This document shows, in pieces, positions 61,220 through 64,000 of a stretch of 64,000 nucleotides of DNA. The stretch comes from Evernia prunastri (lineage: Eukaryota; Ascomycota; Lecanoromycetes; Lecanorales; Parmeliaceae): contig NKYR01000148.1 in NCBI GenBank assembly GCA_003184365.1, positions 1-64,000 on the forward strand. Direction: 5' to 3'. Below the pieces are notes generated by a model. That model searched no databases. It was not told the DNA's origin and saw nothing but the letters and a program-made list of their open reading frames with translations. A program made the translations under genes and the position numbers. The first letter of the stretch is position 1. Each line of letters opens with the position of its first letter.

Positions 61220-61903
61220 TTACCGCCTTCCCCTCACGGCGGTCCCCCTTCCATCTACCCTTCTCTCCAAGCCCTCTACCCTTGCCCGGAAACCTTTGAC
61301 GATGTCACGGATATGGCGCACTTTATCAAACTCAGTCTCGAGGTCGTCAATCTGCCGCAGGATGTCTCGAAAGCGGGCGATTTCAGCGTCGGCGGCGGCA
61401 ATGGAGGACTGGGCGCGGGACGATTGGTGGAGCGTGGAGCGTTGAGTTTGCGCTGTGAGCTAGGGCAGTATGAGCAGGCTATTGGGGAACACGAGACAAC
61501 GAAGGGAACGAGGCAGCGTAGTTTACGAAAGGGAAATTCGGACAAGGCTGCGCAGATCTTTCTGGACGGGGCTGTAGAAACCTACGTGATTGACTCTGCT
61601 CTGGATCGCTCCCATCAATCTCTCGAAGTGACTGCCCAACACTGCCAGACTTCCAGCATCCAACAGCAGCCGCCCGCCTCCCCCTTGCCCCGAGCTCGCC
61701 GCGCTCGCTGCTCGTGAGGTTGAAGCGGAACTGCGAGCGTGTCCGCGCCCGCGCGAAGAAGTGGTGCTGTGAGCATAGTGTGGGGCGGCGCTGGAGCCAC
61801 CGGAAGACAGAGCGATCTGCTGATGTTGGCGAAGAATATGAAGCTCGGACTGGGAGAGACCGAGTTGCGAATCCGGTATAGAGGAAGGGAGGGTAGATGG
61901 CAT
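61220..61903 (-). CDS. CNL1: BLOC-1 subunit Cnl1-like
   Basis: Subunit of the fungal BLOC-1 complex, which acts in endosome-to-vacuole maturation. Two minus-strand exons, 61903-61586 and 61459-61220, give 185 aa. The N-terminus is low-complexity (SSRGRGHARSSASTSRAAS). The conserved helical part has GRLLLDAGSLAVLGSHFERL, MGAIQSRVNHLTAQTQ, SSIAAADAEIARFRDILRQI and DDLETEFDKVRHIRDIVKGF. The intron (61585-61460) uses donor CAC|GTAGGT and acceptor CCCTAG, keeping VNH next to LTAQTQ. The C-terminus is basic (RRVDGRGTAVRGRR). The call rests on the AADAEIARF...LRQIDDLE core. Confidence 0.8.
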
Positions 61904-63160
61904 CGGGGGGGCTCATCACATATTGCTTGGGTTGTTTAATTTGGGGATCGCTTGCATTTTGTTGTGATTCGAAGCTGCGACGACTTGAGGAAGACTTTGA
62001 AGTGTTTCGACCTGTCTTGTTGACGGAAGAATATGTATTTGAGGTTTGGGCAGTAGAGAAGGTGGGAGGATTGGGCGTGATGAAGAGGTGCACAGAGCGA
62101 AGAAGATGCAGTAATCCAATCGTTTTGGCTTGTAGGGCTGACGGCTAATTTACCTCAAGTAAAGTGTGGCTTGACAAAGCTCTTACGTTAATTGACCTGT
62201 CTTCCTTTGTCTTACTTCCTCTTCCTTCCGCTTTTGATACGTTTGTCGAGCTTCAAGGGACTAATTGATACCGAAAATGTCCGAGATCTTTGTCACTCTC
62301 TGATTGAACTTGGTGATCATATACCAAAACCGGTCGATGGATATAGCTAGAGCATTCACAGCCGGCGAAGTCAACACGGTTACTAGACTTACCTATCTGT
62401 GAAAGCTTTTTCCCCGCAGGACAAGTTAGAGTATCTGTTGGTCGTGGATCTGGACGGATTATCTGTAAGACTAAGAACCGACTGGGAACATCTGTTGGTG
62501 GGAAAGCGTGATAGGCCAAGGGAGAGAGGGTACTTGAGTTAACAGCTTGAGCCCGGTTATGTCGTTGTCCTTAATTGATGTCTGGGCTAAGTGCTAAAGA
62601 CAATGGTAGTTGGATTGTTAAAAACCTTTTTAATGAATCAACGAGGAGCTTCTCTCGCTGGCCAAAGATTTTGTTTCCTATACCTTCGTCTGGCCATCGG
62701 GCAGCATACACTAAATCCAAGCACTAGTAGCCCTACCAGAAACAGGCGAAGATACGAGGAGACATGATTGGTGGTTTAAGCGAGATTACTAAGTAGTTTA
62801 TACCCAAGAAGGCATAAAGGCCGAAATTAGCGTATGTCGCCCGATGGCCAGACGAAGCGTCGGCAACGATGTCTTGGCGCGCCAAGACTTAATGACTAAT
62901 ATCGCTAAGATTCTCTCAACCACAATAATGTAACAAATGTGATTCCATCTCCATCTTCCGACCACGACAAGGAAGTCTTCATCTACAATACCTTCAGTTA
63001 TCGTAAGTTGTCCCAAGCTTAGATTCATCTACAGAGACAACAATTTTATCTATCTCTTTGGCTTTACTCTGAACAGCAATACTGACAGCTTCTCCGCCAC
63101 TCAGGAACTCCAAGAAGCGGACCAGAGCCCTCGGGAACTCGAATAGAACAAGAAACCGCC
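61904..63160. promoter_or_regulatory. Divergent region, CNL1 / RPS30
   Basis: These 1257 bp hold the promoters of CNL1 (minus) and RPS30 (plus). A possible small spliced gene sits inside and is listed separately. Confidence 0.45.
62261..62519 (-). CDS. Candidate small spliced gene, unidentified
   Basis: On the minus strand an open segment from about 62519 to 62393 (IIRPDPRPTDTLTCPAGKKL) ends at a consensus donor (ATAG|GTAAGT). An acceptor (GCTCTAG) at 62347 opens an exon 62346-62261 encoding AISIDRFWYMITKFNQRVTK, then ISDIFGIN and a stop. The two parts join in frame. I found no ATG for the 5' end, so another exon would be needed. I do not recognise the product. It could be chance. Confidence 0.25.
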
Positions 63161-63808
63161 ATGGGCAAAGTGCATGTAAGTACTAGGATTGCAATGATTT
63201 GAACCGGTCAGCTGCTGACTGTCCTCCCTTCAGGGTTCGCTTGCGCGTGCAGGCAAGGTAAAATCGCAGACGCCAAAGGTATTGTACCAACCTGTCTACT
63301 GCCCCTCCGCTTCTCTCTCAACGGCACTACATCTACATACGACTCACTCCGAGCCCCATAACGAGATGGCCTAATGTCTCCACACCCAAATATGACGATT
63401 TATGGGATAAGTGCTGATAAAAACCGATGATGGCAGGTCGAGCCTCAGGAGAAGAAGGTACGAGTTACCTCATCACTTAGTTGTATCTACTACTAACGAC
63501 TTCATAACTACAGAAAACGCACGTTCCCCCTCCCCGTGTTTGGCCTCTCCTCCTGTCCCATAATCTAACACTATCACAGACCCAAAGGACGTGCAAAGAA
63601 GAGAATCACCTATACTAGGCGATTCGTGAATGTTACTATGACTGGTGGGAAGAGAAAGGTGCGTCAAAATATGCCGTGCCCCCTGCGCTTGATAAAATGG
63701 TGCTTGGATCATGGCAGATGTTAGACAATGGCAATAGATTGTTGTGTGGGAGGGGTGGAATTTAGCTGACTTTTTCTGTCCCAGATGAACCCGAACCCTA
63801 CTGCCTAG
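63161..63808 (+). CDS. RPS30: 40S ribosomal protein S30 (eS30)
   Basis: Small basic protein of the 40S subunit. Six exons: 63161-63175, 63234-63278, 63437-63457, 63514-63518, 63580-63658 and 63785-63808, giving 62 aa, the family length. The sequence is MGKVHGSLARAGKVKSQTPK, VEPQEKKKTPKGRAKKRITY, TRRFVNVTMTGGKRKMNPNP, TA. There is no ubiquitin-like leader, as usual in fungi. Exon 4 is only 5 nt (AAAAC) and supplies Lys and part of Thr in EKKKTPK. Its downstream intron begins with GC. Without this exon the frame is lost. Five introns in 62 codons is dense even for a ribosomal protein gene. Confidence 0.92.
63458..63579 (+). other. 5-nt microexon flanked by two introns in RPS30
   Basis: The upstream intron is 63458-63513 (GTACGA...CTACAG, with a CTAAC branch). 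The microexon AAAAC is 63514-63518. The downstream intron is 63519-63579 (GCACGT...TCACAG). The GC donor context (AAAAC|GCACGT) is poor, yet no GT donor nearby keeps the frame. Confidence 0.65.
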
Positions 63809-64000
63809 ATGATAGCGGGAAAACGCAGTGGAAATGGTGGGAAGGAGAGAGAACATGGTTGAACATGATGGGGGAAATAGGTGTGCCGCACTTGGCATGG
63901 AGGTTTCTTTCACTTGTTGCATAGTGAGAATAAATGGGTCGACTCTCATAAAGCCCTATTTTCACGCAAGTCGTGATCGATCAAGTCTGCCTATTTTGTG
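63809..64000. other. RPS30 3' flank to window end
   Basis: Presumed 3' UTR and downstream DNA. A minus-strand frame across 63949-63473 runs through RPS30 introns and is treated as chance. Confidence 0.5.

Noticed and set aside
61479..62093. 204-codon minus-strand frame overlapping CNL1 exon 1
   Set aside because: It lies in a different frame from the conserved Cnl1 helix and has no family resemblance.
63473..63949. 158-codon minus-strand frame over RPS30
   Set aside because: It is antisense to RPS30 exons and introns and explained by chance.
9661..64000. A secondary-metabolite cluster or horizontally acquired island
   Set aside because: The genes are conserved housekeeping and regulatory genes with normal composition. 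No synthase, transporter or pathway-specific regulator group is present.
1..64000. tRNA, rRNA, CRISPR or plasmid-like elements
   Set aside because: I saw no cloverleaf with B-box-like sequence, no rRNA segments and no spaced repeats. CRISPR arrays are not expected in a fungal nucleus.

Overview
The window is nuclear DNA of a filamentous ascomycete (Pezizomycotina). Support: short introns of about 45-120 nt with GT-AG borders and CTAAC/CTGAC-like branch sites; recognisable orthologues of AreA/NIT2, NIMA, FlbC-like, cry-DASH, Hsk3 and Cnl1; and a block of AT-rich DNA with the mark of repeat-induced point mutation (RIP). I cannot name the class from sequence alone.

Layout. 1-9660 is a gene-free, RIP-degraded AT island. 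From 9660 to the end the DNA is normal and gene-bearing, with 18 protein genes I can reconstruct exon by exon: malate synthase (+), Cbp4 (-), a Sel1-repeat chitin-synthase-regulator-like protein (+), a DODA-type dioxygenase (+), complex I NDUFA2 (-), mitochondrial pyruvate carrier MPC2 (+), an Nup53/Nup35-type nucleoporin (-), cryptochrome DASH (-), NAC beta (-), the nitrogen regulator AreA (+), DASH-complex Hsk3 (-), a ketopantoate-reductase-like protein (-), the NIMA kinase (-), an ankyrin-BTB protein (+), a TRP-like channel (+), a C2H2 factor probably FlbC (+), BLOC-1 Cnl1 (-) and ribosomal protein S30 (+). Three long gene-poor stretches stand out: 6.7 kb before areA, 4.8 kb before the FlbC-like gene and 2.8 kb between the reductase-like gene and NIMA.

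How the genes relate. This is an ordinary chromosome arm, not an operon or a metabolite cluster. Several genes serve carbon use and respiration: glyoxylate bypass (malate synthase), pyruvate import (MPC2), complex I (NDUFA2) and bc1 assembly (Cbp4). NDUFA2 and MPC2 are divergent with only 185 bp between start codons. Others are global regulators (AreA, NIMA, FlbC-like) and housekeeping genes.

The most unusual feature is exon structure. Reading frames and family alignments require GC-AG introns in malate synthase, Cbp4 and S30, a 5-nt exon in S30, a 1-nt exon (or twin intron) in NAC beta, and 16-nt exons in the dioxygenase and MPC2. In malate synthase the GC-AG intron decides whether the protein carries its peroxisomal signal. 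I saw no rRNA, tRNA, CRISPR array or intact mobile element.
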